Assembly: GCA_022496805.1 (NCBI GenBank)
Contig: CM040087.1
Coordinates: forward strand, 14,901,501-14,965,500
DNA length: 64,000 bases
Source: Pohlia nutans
Taxonomy: Eukaryota > Streptophyta > Bryopsida > Bryales > Mniaceae
Reading direction: 5' to 3'
The notes below the pieces were generated by a model. The model was given only the letters and a program-made list of their open reading frames with translations, did no database searches and was not told the origin of the DNA. Positions 30,822 to 41,882 of the stretch are shown here, piece by piece (position 1 is the first letter of the stretch; each line of letters starts with the position of its first letter). A program made the position numbers and the translations under genes.

Positions 30822-31367
30822 CCCCTAAATCCCCGAGGAAGTAAAGGCAAAACTTAGATGTGTTATGTAATGTTACTTTTGCAACTTTGATGAAGTTTGG
30901 TCCAAAAGAGAAAATTCGAAGCACGATGTTCAGTATATATCCGTACTGTCAAACTTTCCAAAAATAAGAATTCTCATCTAATGAATTTAGAAGCATTTAT
31001 TGTTGAATGTTCGCCAAAATTACAATTTTTAATTTTTAAAATTTGAAATTTGGTGTGATTGATTAAAACTAAATATTCTATTCTAGAATTTTAAAAAGGA
31101 AAATTTTCAAAGGAGAGAACATCATTACTTCTCCAAAATTGTAAGTCTTGTAACATTAGGACAATGTTGAGGTGCTTATCTTTGAAAAAATCTTCTATGT
31201 GGAATTTAACACGGATTGACATGATTCAAACAGGGTTGGAAAGTAGAATTGATTTCCTATTTAAAATATATATATATATATATATATATTTATATTCTTT
31301 TTTAATCCCATGCAGCCCTTATAAAAAGGGCAACGACCATAAAATGGTCGTTTGGTCACTTGGTTAA
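30818..31367 (+). mobile_element. TTAA element F3
   Basis: TTAACCCCTAAATCCCCGAG to TTTGGTCACTTGGTTAA, 550 bp, co-linear with F1. It holds a (TA)n run at about 31266-31289. It shares its left TTAA with H2. Confidence 0.88.
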
Positions 31368-31879
31368 GTTTTCACACTTGTACTGTTTGAATTCAATCCA
31401 ACAATAATGGATGCACAGTTCATTAAAGAAAAGGATGAGATACGCCACGCATACAGGCTCAACATTGATTTGACGAAAAAACTATCTCAGCTACTTGTCC
31501 ATATGTCCATACCATAGTTTTGTAAAAGACATGAGGGGCCGACACTAGTACAAACATTGCCTACGTAATCTAGTGAATACACTCATGAGAATGAACAAAT
31601 TAGACTAAAACACTTTTTGCTAATAGTGCATGTGGTACTAGTTCCAAAGGCACAATCTACTTTGCAAGATCATGAAATTGGAGAGGGTTGAAATCTTCCT
31701 TTTGCATTGATTTTACATTTTAGTGTCACCTTCACTAATTACCCTCCTTCACTATAAAACCCTCCTTCAAGGTAATTCCTCCCTCACTATTAACAAAAAG
31801 CAGTGTAGTTGTGGATCTTTTTGGGCATGCATCTATAGTTTACACATATGATGTTTCTACTAGTGTGATTCCGCCATAT
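31368..31879. other. Spacer containing dispersed repeat O, copy 2
   Basis: 31630-31815 matches 4240-4450 (repeat O). No gene in the remainder. Confidence 0.5.
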
Positions 31880-32236
31880 TTAACCCTTAAACGTCAAGAA
31901 GGCCAGGGCGGAACAACCTAGCAGGCATCTAAATTTTTGGAGGAAAAAATAAATAAAAAAATGGCTCAACTGGCCAGCCACAGTTGCGGCATTGTTGCAC
32001 TATGGTACTTTTTAAAAAATGACCTTAGCTACCCAACCTCAATTCTTGTTCGAATCGATTACTTTGAGAGATTGTGGAGAATTTCACAATCTCCCAAATG
32101 AAGCATAAGTTGAGAATTTAACTCGCTCTTTTAGTAGCTTTCCAGCACATCATTCTTCGCTTGTTTTGGTTGAGGAAAACTACTTTTTTAAACTATTTTT
32201 TCATAAAAAGCCCATAGGGCTTGCTTTGACGTTTAA
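31880..32236 (+). mobile_element. TTAA element C1
   Basis: TTAACCCTTAAACGTCAAGA to GCTTTGACGTTTAA, 357 bp. It matches C2 and, inverted, C3. It shares its right TTAA with A1. Confidence 0.88.
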
Positions 32237-32779
32237 CCCTTGGACGCACCTGCGTCTAGAATCTGGACAATGGATGATTATGAACGCGTCCCTTCACCAC
32301 GCACGAGGATGTTTTTCATCCATTTAAAAAAATAAAAATCTTGTGCTAGTTGATTACCATTTGTACGGTACGGATCTTCAACATAAGATATTGCGAGTTT
32401 TTGAAAAATAGCAAAAGTAGTTTATGTCAAGTTTCGTTTTTAGTTCAAAAAGTGAGACCTTCAACATTATTTTCCACAATAAAAAGAATCAAATAGTGAA
32501 AACCATACCATCTTGTAGTGCATGTTATTCCAATTTCATTACAATATTTAAAAAAAAATTAATGTTACTATTGGATTTTTAATTGAATTTCAAGAGAAAA
32601 CCTTGCAAAATTAATTAAAAAATATTAATGATAAATATGATGAATCCAACCGTATAGATGTTATCTTCACATTGACATTTATAACTTTGCTTTGTACATC
32701 AACTCCATTTTAGTTTTTTATCAAACATTTTATAACGAATCTTTGAAAACAATGTTGAATCGGGACCTTAAAGGGTTAA
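32233..32779 (+). mobile_element. TTAA element A1
   Basis: TTAACCCTTGGACGCACCTG to GGGACCTTAAAGGGTTAA, 547 bp. It is a full-length family A copy and shows what the two arms of A0 derive from. Confidence 0.88.
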
Positions 32780-32911
32780 GGGTTATGGCCCTTTGTGGCA
32801 GATTATATAATCACACGATTCCTAGTAAAATTATCGTCGTTCCCCCATGTCCTTTATGCTAGGGAACCCGCCCATGTCCTTTATACTATGGGTTCTCTAA
32901 GCCCATTCTCT

Positions 32912-33696
32912 TTAACCCTTTAGTGCCCAGGGTACTGTAGCACACAACACTGATTGAGATTATCAAAAATAAAATGGATTAAATTAGAAAGTAGCCGTAC
33001 AATTCTATTCTCAACTGAAGAGCACAACTTTTATTAAAATTTGAGAATCATCCAATGGTGGGATCGGAAGATTATAGTATGTATTTGAACTGTATAATGC
33101 ACGCTCAAAAATGAGATTTTGGAGGGTGTGTGACTTCAAAGTTAAATAGAATTTGGGTTAAATTTTCAAAAATGAAAAGAGAGAAGTTCAACTATGCCCT
33201 ATGTCAACACCTCTCCGTTGCAATCTTTCATATCAAAAATAGACTCACACACAATTATTGTGAGATTTATAAGTGAAAGATACTTTTGTATGTACGGTTT
33301 AGGACAAAATTTTATACGTTGAAAATTGACAGGAGTGGGTACATTAGTCAAGATCGGAATACACACACTAATGGAAGATGAAGAAGAGAACACAATCCAA
33401 AAAATAAAACAAGTTAACAAACTTCCAAACACAAGAAATACTCCATTGTACATGTGTTGTATTTGTAAGTATTTACTGTATTTTCAAGTATTTGGAGTAT
33501 TTTCGCGTTTTGTTGATAGGTATTTTGATAGTTGTACAATTCCAAATTGAAAATTTCTTTTTCTGGAAGGTGTGTAATGTATAAGCGCAAATCTTAACTT
33601 CAAAACTGAAGCTCCAATTCTTCACGGATTCTCTGCTATTTACATTTTGGACGTTGTAGTGACCATAATGTGGTCAGTTGAGCACTAAAGGGTTAA
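32912..33696 (+). mobile_element. TTAA element D3
   Basis: TTAACCCTTTAGTGCCCAGG to GAGCACTAAAGGGTTAA, 785 bp. It abuts D4 in the same orientation at one shared TTAA. Confidence 0.92.
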
Positions 33697-34503
33697 CCCT
33701 TTAGTGCCCAGGGTATTGTAGCTCAGAGCCTTGGATTTCAGTAGATTGTTTCACTGTGGTTGAGACTACCAAAAATAGAATGGGTTAAATTAGAAAGTAA
33801 CCGTACAATTCTATTCTCAACTCGAGAGCACACATTTTATTAAAATTTGAGAATCATCCGATGGTGGGATCGGAAGATTATAGTATGTATTTGAACTGTA
33901 TAATGCACGCTCAAAAACGAGATTTTGGGGGGTGTGTGACTTCAAAGTTAAATATAATTTGAGGTAAATTTTCAAAAATAAAAGAAAAGAAGTTCAGTTG
34001 TGCCCTATGTCAACACCTCTCCGTTGCAATCTTTCATATCAAAAATAGACTCAGACATAATTATTGTGAGATTTATAAGTGAAAGTGACTTCTCCATGTA
34101 CGGTTTAGGACAAAATTTTATACGTTGAAAATTGACAGGAGTGGGTACATTAGTCAAGATCGGATTACACACACTAATGGAAGTTGAAGAAGAGAACACA
34201 GTCCAAAAAAATAAAACGAGATAACAAACTTCCAAACACAAGAAATACTACACAATACATATGTTGTATTTGTAAGTATTTACTGTATTTTCAAGTATTT
34301 GCAGTATTTTCGCGTTTTGTTGATAGGTATTTTGATAGTTGTACAATTCCAAATTGAAAATTTCTTTTTCTGGAAGGTGTGTAATGTATGTGGGCAAATC
34401 TGAACTTCAAAACTGAAGTTCCAATTCTTCACGGATTCTCTGCTATTTGCATTTCGGACGTTGTAGTGAGCATAATGTGGTTTGCTGGGCACTAAAGGGT
34501 TAA
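33693..34503 (+). mobile_element. TTAA element D4
   Basis: TTAACCCTTTAGTGCCCAGG to TGGGCACTAAAGGGTTAA, 811 bp. It is the most intact D copy, with near-perfect terminal inverted repeats. Confidence 0.93.
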
Positions 34504-34815
34504 GGGGTTGCAAAAGTGGTGTGTACGGGGAGCCACTTTACCTCGGGCTCACGCGTGGTGCTTGAAGCCCTGCAGAAATTTTCTGTACTGGCAACACCAT
34601 CATCCCAATCAATCAGAGCTTTTGTATGATATAAGTTGCTATTCAAGGTTTTGTGATCCTTTTGCATGGGCATGCCATATTGTGACCCCACAAGCTCATT
34701 ATTGTCACCTAGAACTTACCATTCCTATTTGATACCTGCCCCAGTGCTAGATGCGCACCAGGAATGCCGAAATTTCAATGCATACTTGTTGCAAAAGGAC
34801 CGTACTCCGACCCTG
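34504..34815. other. Spacer between elements D4 and G1
   Basis: Slightly GC-richer than its surroundings, with open frames of 60-74 codons on both strands. No domain is recognised, and the translations look like chance. Confidence 0.4.
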
Positions 34816-35573
34816 TCAACCCCTAACCGCGTAGGCCTATGATCATAGAATCATGCCTTACATGTGACACTCAATTTTGACACTATAAATAAGATTAAAA
34901 AATTCAATTTAGCAGATTGAAAACCATATGTCTATTCTAAATCATGATTATTTCATTAGATTTGGTGAAAATTTGAAATTACAATGGCTTTTTAAAGTGT
35001 TTGTTGTGAAAATTCATATCAATTACAAAACATACTTAAAACTCTAATTTTCTAACCAAAGGTGTAATTTACAAACCAAAGGTGTAATTTACAATGAAGA
35101 ACATTACAATGAATGAAAATCATCTTGGTTTATATCTTGAAAATATCCCTACACCATGGTAATACTCGTTGAACTTGTAACTCTAATAAAACATTAAATT
35201 ATCAAATTTTTCCCAAAATCCAAAGTAGAGTAGGGACTAGACTTGGTAAGCTTTATTTTTTTGGTCAGGCTGAAATGCAATAGAACTCATTTTCATGGCC
35301 TAAATTTAGTTTGAGCAGAAAAAACGAAAAAAATCCAAAACACACTACATGGTCAACCGATTTTACTACTCTTTTCTACTTGGGATCCTATGTAAAATCT
35401 AAATATAGCTTCAATAACCTAAATTTATTTTGAAGAAGTGGCATAAACAATGAAAATCCTTTACAAAAAGAATTGGATGAAAGTCATCATCCCCTCTTCA
35501 TCCATCTTCTACCATTGAAATCTTTCGATCATCCAAAAGCTGATTTTTGGTCTTGCCAACAGCTAGGGGTTAA
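34816..35573 (+). mobile_element. TTAA element G1
   Basis: A degenerate TCAACCCCTAACCGCG at the left and CAACAGCTAGGGGTTAA at the right. G2 (about 44640-45229) resembles it inverted. It shares its right TTAA with F4. Confidence 0.75.
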
Positions 35574-35955
35574 ATCCTAAATGACAGAACAGGGTAAAGG
35601 CAAAACCTAGATGTGTTATAAAATGTTACTTTTGCAACGTTGATGAAGTTTGATTCAACAAAGAAAATGAGAAGCATGATGATTGATTATTATTTGTATA
35701 GTCAAATTTCTAAAAAAATAAATTGGATACTCATTTAATGAATTTAGAAGCATTTACCATTTAATATTCACCAAAATTACATTTTGTTATTTTTAGAATT
35801 TGAAATTTGGTATAATTGGATAAATCTAGACATTATATTCTAAAATTAAAAAGGTAAAAATGATCAAACAAGAGAACATCATCACTTTTCAAAAATAGTA
35901 AGTTTTATAAACCTACGACAATATTGAGGTCTTAGTCTTTGAAAAATTTCTTATC
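35570..35955 (+). mobile_element. TTAA element F4, right end lost
   Basis: Starts TTAAATCCTAAATGACAG and follows F1 to about GAGGTCTTAGTCTTTG, then diverges. Confidence 0.7.
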
Positions 35956-37012
35956 TCTTGTTTCTTGACTAGCTCTTGCAACAAGCTCAATTCCTCATTG
36001 GTGTGGGGTAATTTTGACAATCGGCACCCTTGATATTAATAAAGACTTATAAAGTTTTTTTATGAAAAAAGGATCAACAAAATTGCACAATTTTTGAGAA
36101 AATGCCATTGTTGAGAAGATTGATGGAACTCATTCGGGGTATTTTGTACTCATGATGAAATCAAATTGATAAAAAGTGCTCAAAAAATCTTGAATTTTTT
36201 TATTGTGCGTAGAGAGCATCATTTTAAAATCGTGATAAAAATTTCACTTAATTTGGAAGTGTGAGGAGGAAGATATGAGGGTCTGAAGTGACGCCTAGAT
36301 AGCTCCTTGGAACTCAAAAAAATCACCAAAAACTGATCATTTATGAATTTTTGATCCATAAGTACCTCCAGATTCAACATTCAAAAAAAGCCAAGGTATT
36401 TTTGTTGCTCATTCTACAATTTAAAACCCAAGAACCCGAATTTCCTTACTTTCTAATTCCAGAATCCGCATGGGGTCCTTATGGTCCTTTAGGAGTTAAT
36501 ACTACTTTTTTTCCGTCTCATTATTCAAAAAATGGTTCATTTTTAATAGTTGTGTGTAGTTTGTGTCATTGTCATTAAATTGTCCTTTTGAAGTGGACAT
36601 GGCTCACATTTAATATATAAAACATAGGACAAATATTGCAAAAAAATAAAAAATGCCAAAAATTGGGACAATTATTTTAGGGCAGAGCGAGTACCTTTTG
36701 GAACAATGAAATAGTTTTTGGTGCTTTGTAGATTTTTAATGCCCAAAAGAGCCTTAAAGAAAAATTAGTCTAGAACAACACAAAATTACAAAATTTGACA
36801 AATTAAATATTCAAGAATATTCTTCAAAAGTCTCTTTCATCACCATAAAAATACAATTCTGCCGTACTGTATGCGCGAGAAGGACGGAAGAAGGATACCG
36901 TAGCCATCTCTTTGAATTGATCACAATCACTTACAAAGTAACATCAGTCGATGCCCCATTGCATCCAAGAAACTGAGTGTCACATCCGAGAAGCACAACT
37001 TCAGTTGTACAG
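35956..37012. other. Spacer with possible element ends
   Basis: ATGGTCCTTTAGGAGTTAA near 36478-36496 looks like the right end of a family M-type TTAA element. From 36500 to 36693, TTTTTTTCCGTCTCATTATT and GGGCAGAGCGAGTA look like the two ends of a decayed Stowaway MITE. No gene. Confidence 0.45.
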
Positions 37013-37014
37013 TA

Positions 37015-37962
37015 CAGTAAAGTCGGGTCCAATATGCTTACGAATTCACCTCTGAAGGGAATTGTTTTTTGAAACTTTGAACAATGCGTGTGTACTAAAA
37101 AATGATCTGATTTGGAAACCGCAAAGTGCGTTGAAATCACATTGGATTTTACTAAAACATCATTACAAATTAACACATGTAATTGTGAAAATTATACAAC
37201 AAGTTAAAAATAATATATACACTATCTACCATTGAGTTGTCTCACCCTTTGCTTCAATTACAGTGTCCATTCTAGCAAGCATATTTGAAATGAGCATTTG
37301 AAATTGTTTTTGAGATACTTGAGCCCATACTTGTTGGATGATTTGTATCATTTCATCAGTTTCCTTTGTAATTTCTTCTTCTGTAATGATGTAGGGGCTT
37401 TCATGGGTTTTGAGAAAAGTCCACTTGTCATCATTCCTTCAACTAAACAATCAGTAGTTGATTTTGTGGAACTTTTTTATGAAAATCCATTGATTGAATT
37501 CTATTTTATGCATGTTAGACCTATTCAATTCACATTGATGGAGGATGGTGATCAAATACACCGTAGTAGATATCATGATGATTGGAGACAAGCCCATGGA
37601 ATCAAAAAGATTATGAAGGAAAAAGATGAATAAATATCAATCATTCAACAAGTATGAGCTCAAGTATCTCAAAAACAATTTCAAATGCTCATTTCAAATA
37701 TGCTTGCTAGAATGGACACTGTAATTGAAGCAAAGGGTGAGACAACTCAATGGTAGATAGTGTATATACTATTTTTAACTTGTTGTATAATTTTCACAAT
37801 TACATGTGTTAATTTGTAATGATGTTTTAGTACACTCCAATGTGGTTCCAACGCACTTTGCGGTTTCCAAACCGGATCATTTTTGAGTACACACGCATTG
37901 TTCAAAGTTTCTAAAAACAATTCCCTGCAGAGGGGAATTCGTAAGCATATTGGACCCGACTG
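37015..37962 (+). mobile_element. Tc1/mariner element with long inverted repeats
   Basis: TA is followed by CAGTAAAGTCGGGTCC, and the other end reads GGACCCGACTG followed by TA. The two ends are inverted repeats of about 320 bp (37015-37350 against 37645-37962). Between them is a transposase fragment. The TA target and CAGT termini fit the Tc1/mariner superfamily. Confidence 0.87.
37298..37633 (+). pseudogene. Tc1/mariner transposase fragment
   Basis: The 111-codon frame contains FTLMEDGDQIHRSRYHDDW and then AHGIKKI. This corresponds to the block around the second catalytic Asp of Tc1/mariner transposases (usually Q-D-x-x-P-x-H-x-S/T). The DNA-binding part, first Asp and the PDxNPIE block are missing. 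The first residues of the frame lie in the left inverted repeat and are not transposase. It cannot be active. Confidence 0.75.
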
Positions 37963-37995
37963 TACAATACAAGTACTAGAATATTGAGTTACCCC

Positions 37996-38383
37996 GTAAC
38001 CCTCAAATGTCAATAGGACCTGGGCTAGGCAGCCCAGAAGGCATCTAAATTTTTGGAGGAAGGGAAAAAGAAAAAGAAAACAACAACAACAACAACAACA
38101 ACTTTGCTGGCCAGCCATTGTTGCGTCACTGTTGCACTTCATCACTTTTTTTTAAATGACCTCAGTTGCCCAACCTCAACTTTTGTTTAAATTGATTACT
38201 TTAATTGCTTGAAAATGATTCCACAATCTCCCAAATGAGGCGCAAATCAAGAATCTCACTTGTTTTTTTAGTAACTTTCCAACGCACCAATCCTCGCTTG
38301 TTTTGGTTGAGAAAAACTAGTTCTTTTCTAGATTATTCTTTCATAAAAGGCCCTTGGGGCTTGCTTTGACATTTAAGGGTTAA
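37996..38383 (+). mobile_element. TTAA element C2
   Basis: The left end is degenerate (GTAACCCTCAAATGTCAA) and the right end is TTTGACATTTAAGGGTTAA. The interior matches C1, with an added (CAA)n run at 38081-38101. It shares its right TTAA with B3. Confidence 0.83.
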
Positions 38384-38902
38384 GCGTGCAAGGAGCCCTA
38401 TGGGGCTATGATCGATCGTTTTTTAGTCAAATGCTGACTTTATTTAATTTCAAATGAAAATGGTCCCAACTAAATAAGTGTGGGGGCTACCTTTTACTTT
38501 TTAGTCCAATCTACCGTTCTTCAAAATTGTTAAAATTGCGTTCTTTTTTATAACACTTTAAAGCTAAAAACCCTAAAATTCCAATATACAGTAGAGAAAA
38601 TGTTTTTCTATTGATTTTTTTTTGGATGGAAGCTCAAGAAGCATGCCACCTACACCATTATTTACATTTTCCTATAAAAAATGTATACTATTCTGAACTT
38701 TTTGTAATTACTATGATTTTTACAAGAAAATAATTTTGAAAAATCTTATAAAATTTCTTTTTATTTAAGTAAGTATGAAAAAAAACAAAGTTAATTAGTT
38801 TAACAATACCTTATATGAGAAAAATACTAGAAAATTATAATGTATTTTAAAATGTGAGGAATTGATGAGGTTTGATTAGGTAATTACAGTATGGGCGCTT
38901 AA
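38380..38902 (+). mobile_element. TTAA element B3
   Basis: TTAAGCGTGCAAGGAGCCC to CAGTATGGGCGCTTAA, 523 bp. It lacks the CCCCTAA extension of B2. It carries the uninterrupted site CACTTTAAAGCTAAAAACCC that corresponds to the F1 insertion point in B1. Confidence 0.85.
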
Positions 38903-38974
38903 GGAAAATATACCCATTACCATCCATTTGTTGATTCCATCCTCATGTAGCAGTGATGTACATTTGTATTTTAG

Positions 38975-39014
38975 AATATATATATATATATATACAAATA
39001 TATATATATATATA

Positions 39015-39062
<48 letters not shown>
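38975..39062. repeat. (TA)n microsatellite
   Basis: Nearly pure TA dinucleotides, interrupted once by ACAAA and once by CTA. It directly precedes repeat P copy 2, as its tail. Confidence 0.95.
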
Positions 39063-39065
<3 letters not shown>

Positions 39066-39071
39066 CAAATA

Positions 39072-39168
39072 GTAGATATGAACTCCGGTCCTCTTTCGTG
39101 GCCGGCGTGAATAAAGTGTCTGTTCGTCTTGACAATGAGCCAGTGCCCACCGGACAAAGGGCCATTGG
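39072..39168 (-). repeat. Dispersed repeat P, copy 2
   Basis: GGCCGGCGTGAATAAAGTG and CCCACCGGACAAAGGGCCAT, as in copy 1. On the minus strand it runs into the (TA)n tract, again a simple-repeat tail. Confidence 0.85.
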
Positions 39169-39497
39169 TACTAGACTACTCACCTCTTTCGAGAATTATG
39201 CAAGTAGTACATAAGGGTGAAATTGAATGTTGGATGGTAATAGGTATGTCCACCTCCAAAAATGCGTATGTGTGACTATGACAACATTGGATGAGATTAT
39301 GTTTAATTTGAAATAAACATATCAATTAGACTCAGTATCGATAATAATAGTAATAACAATAATAATAATAATAATTCTCACCTTTCTATTTTCTTTTATT
39401 ACAAATGAACTGAATGTATGGAAAATTGCATCGGAGGAGAAACTTGTAGCGATAAAGTAACACGTCTGAATAGGACAATTGAATATAGTTCCTATTA

Positions 39498-39832
39498 TTA
39501 ACCCCTAAATGTCCCAGTGTTCAGAAACTGAATCACAAACAGATTCAAAGCCTTGTAACTTAACTTTCTCATACAACATCAAATGATTTTCATCCAAGTT
39601 ACCTTTGAAAGCCTATTAAATTCTCTACCAATTGCAATTAGTATCTTGTGATGGGGAGCTGTTGATGATATTGAAGATGCCTCCAACTACAAGTATGTCT
39701 ACCTTGTTGGGTAGACTTTATGCTTGCAATGATCTTCTCATGTACACCTCACGTACATTTGAGCCATGCTAATATTTACTTTTGAGGCTAGAATCTACTT
39801 TTGTTCAAAGGGCTGGTACGTTTAGGGGTTAA
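39498..39832 (+). mobile_element. TTAA element H3
   Basis: TTAACCCCTAAATGTCCCAG to CTGGTACGTTTAGGGGTTAA, 335 bp. It is co-linear with H1 and shares its right TTAA with E4. Confidence 0.9.
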
Positions 39833-40003
39833 CCCTTTCCAAATTTGGCAGTTTTGCAAAGATGCATTGAACAATGCAATTAAGATGTATATTTTGAACT
39901 TGCTGTATGAATAAAAGTTGTACATTATGAATTTTGATTCTATCCATACACTTAAATTTGCAATTGCTATCACCAATATTTTTGTATCAAATTTGAAACT
40001 TAA
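39829..40003 (+). mobile_element. TTAA element E4, truncated at F5
   Basis: Follows family E from its left end (GCAGTTTTGCAAAGATGCA) to AATTTGAAACTTAA, where E3 continues as AAACTTAAAATTTAG. The cut therefore falls at an internal TTAA of E, where F5 begins. The other half of E4 is not found beyond F5. Confidence 0.8.
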
Positions 40004-40340
40004 CCCCTAAGTGACGGATCAACCATTTTATAGTCTCTGCCCTTTTTTATGGGCTGCCCGAAATAGAAAAAATATTTTTATAGAAAATAAAAAATATTTT
40101 TAAATAGGTAATCAAGTCTACTTTCCAACCCAATTTGAATCATGTCAATCCGAGTTAAACTCCACCCGGGAGAAATTTTCAAAGATAAACACTTCTACAT
40201 TGTCTAGTGTTAGAAAACTTACTATTTGGGGAAAGTAATGATGTTCTCTCCGTTGAAAAATTTGCAATTTTTGATTTTAGAATAGAATACCTAGTTTTAA
40301 CAAATCATACAAAATTTCAAATTCTAAAAATAAATTTTGT
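40000..40340 (-). mobile_element. TTAA element F5, inverted and truncated
   Basis: TTAACCCCTAAGTGACGGAT is the family F right end, read inverted. The match runs to about AAATTTCAAATTCTAAAAA, and the other end is lost. Confidence 0.78.
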
Positions 40341-40803
40341 GATTCTTTCACTTTCAAAAGTCATATAAATTACATGCCATTCGAATGAAAAATCAAAATC
40401 GTTATATTTGTTTAATTGGGAATTTCCATCATATTGTGACTCTTTGAAATCTATAACTCACATAGATACAGTGAAAATCTACACCTTCTATAGATTTCAA
40501 AGAGTTCTACTGTAGCGGAAATCTATTACATGAAGTACAAAGTGTCACAATACCATGTCACTACCTTGCTTGGTATCCGTCATAATACCATGTCACAAAA
40601 TCATCCAAATTTTACGTCCACGCTTTTCATCCAAATTTTCATCAGGTTCCCAAATTGTTCTCCATAGTTCCCGTATGTTCCCAAAAGTCTCCATTATGTT
40701 TCCAAGTTCCTTTTATGTTTCTAAATAATTCTCCCTGGTTACCCTTTCATTCCCCAAAGGTTTCCATCATGTTCCTTTATGTTCCTAATTGCTTCCTACG
40801 TTC
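40341..40803. other. Spacer, nothing recognised
   Basis: Phrases such as GTTCCCAAA, GTTCCCGTATG and GTTTCCAAG recur in 40640-40800, a degenerate tandem array with units of about 25-30 bases. No gene. Confidence 0.45.
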
Positions 40804-41178
40804 TTAACCCTTAAACGTCAAGGTAAGCCCCATGGGTTTATTTAAAAGAGAATAATCAAGAAAAATAGTTGATTTTCTCAACCAAATCAAGCGAGACTTG
40901 TTGCGTTGGAAAGCTACTGAAAAAGCGATCTAGATTCCAAATTTTCGCCTCATTTGAGAGATTGTTGAATCGTTGGTAAGCAATCAAAGTTATCAAATTG
41001 AACAAGTTTTGAGGTTGGGGCAGCTGAAATTCAGCAGTGCCGCAATGCTACAGTGCTAGCTAGCAGTGCACAGCAGAGCCGTTTTTGCGAAAAAAATAAA
41101 AATAAAAAAAAATCCCGCAAAAAATTTAGATTCCTTGCGGGCAGCTCCGTCCAGGCCCTCTTGACGTTTAAGGGTTAA
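40804..41178 (-). mobile_element. TTAA element C3, inverted
   Basis: TTAACCCTTAAACGTCAAGG to TCTTGACGTTTAAGGGTTAA, 375 bp. Both ends are intact and the interior is the reverse complement of C1. Confidence 0.9.
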
Positions 41179-41651
41179 TACAATTTTTGCCCTTTCCTTT
41201 GTTGTTGCATTGCAAGAGGGTGTTTGCTACTTTCCAATTAAACGAATAAGGCAATAAAGATTAAAAATCAGTTCTTTGCACATACTATTATTGTATTCAA
41301 ATTACTGAACCATACATATTCTTAAAGTTGTTAGGTTTTCATTTGATCCACCGAGGTAACTATATCTAAAAGCAACCATTTCCTTAAAGCGTCCATGGCT
41401 CAATCTTCCATAATAAGTAGATTCTGACACCCTATTGTTGATGAGAATGTGCACAATTTGAACATCAAAGTTTAGGGTGGCTTTAAGGTCAACCTATAGT
41501 CAACACTTTGGAAATTCATAACTTATTCATACGGTGTCCAAATAATGCATGCTAAAGTGCCTTGGAATCCTCTTGAACTTGCTATGAAGATCCATTGAAA
41601 ATATTTTTTGTTTTATGTGTGTAAATAGGCTCAGTTGATAAGCTGAACGCT
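41179..41651. other. Spacer, nothing recognised
   Basis: AT-rich; no open frame with recognisable content. Confidence 0.45.
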
Positions 41652-41882
41652 TTAATCCTTTAAGGTTCAAATTGGCCATTCCAGCCAGTGTTATACAACC
41701 GTATTTCATTGTATTTGAAATGGTTCTGCACCTTCTATGAGTTTCATATCAAAAGTGAAGTTAAAATTCTTATCTACATAGTCTTAAAAGCTGTGGGGAT
41801 CTCAATTTGGAACTTTCTACTTACAACAAATGTCAAATATACGGCAACATATCTACTATCCCCAAGGACCTTTAAGGGTTAA
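41652..41882 (+). mobile_element. TTAA element J3
   Basis: TTAATCCTTTAAGGTTCAAA to GGACCTTTAAGGGTTAA, 231 bp, co-linear with J1. Confidence 0.85.

Larger units (their letters stand above)
38903..39497. other. Spacer with (TA)n and repeat P
   Basis: Holds a long (TA)n tract, repeat P copy 2 and an (AAT)n run at 39340-39373. No gene. Confidence 0.5.

Noticed and set aside
33199..34241. Similar minus-strand open frames (about 80 codons) in several family D elements
   Set aside because: They recur only because the elements are homologous repeats. The frames are broken differently in each copy, lack any domain and are rich in Phe/Ile from AT-rich DNA.
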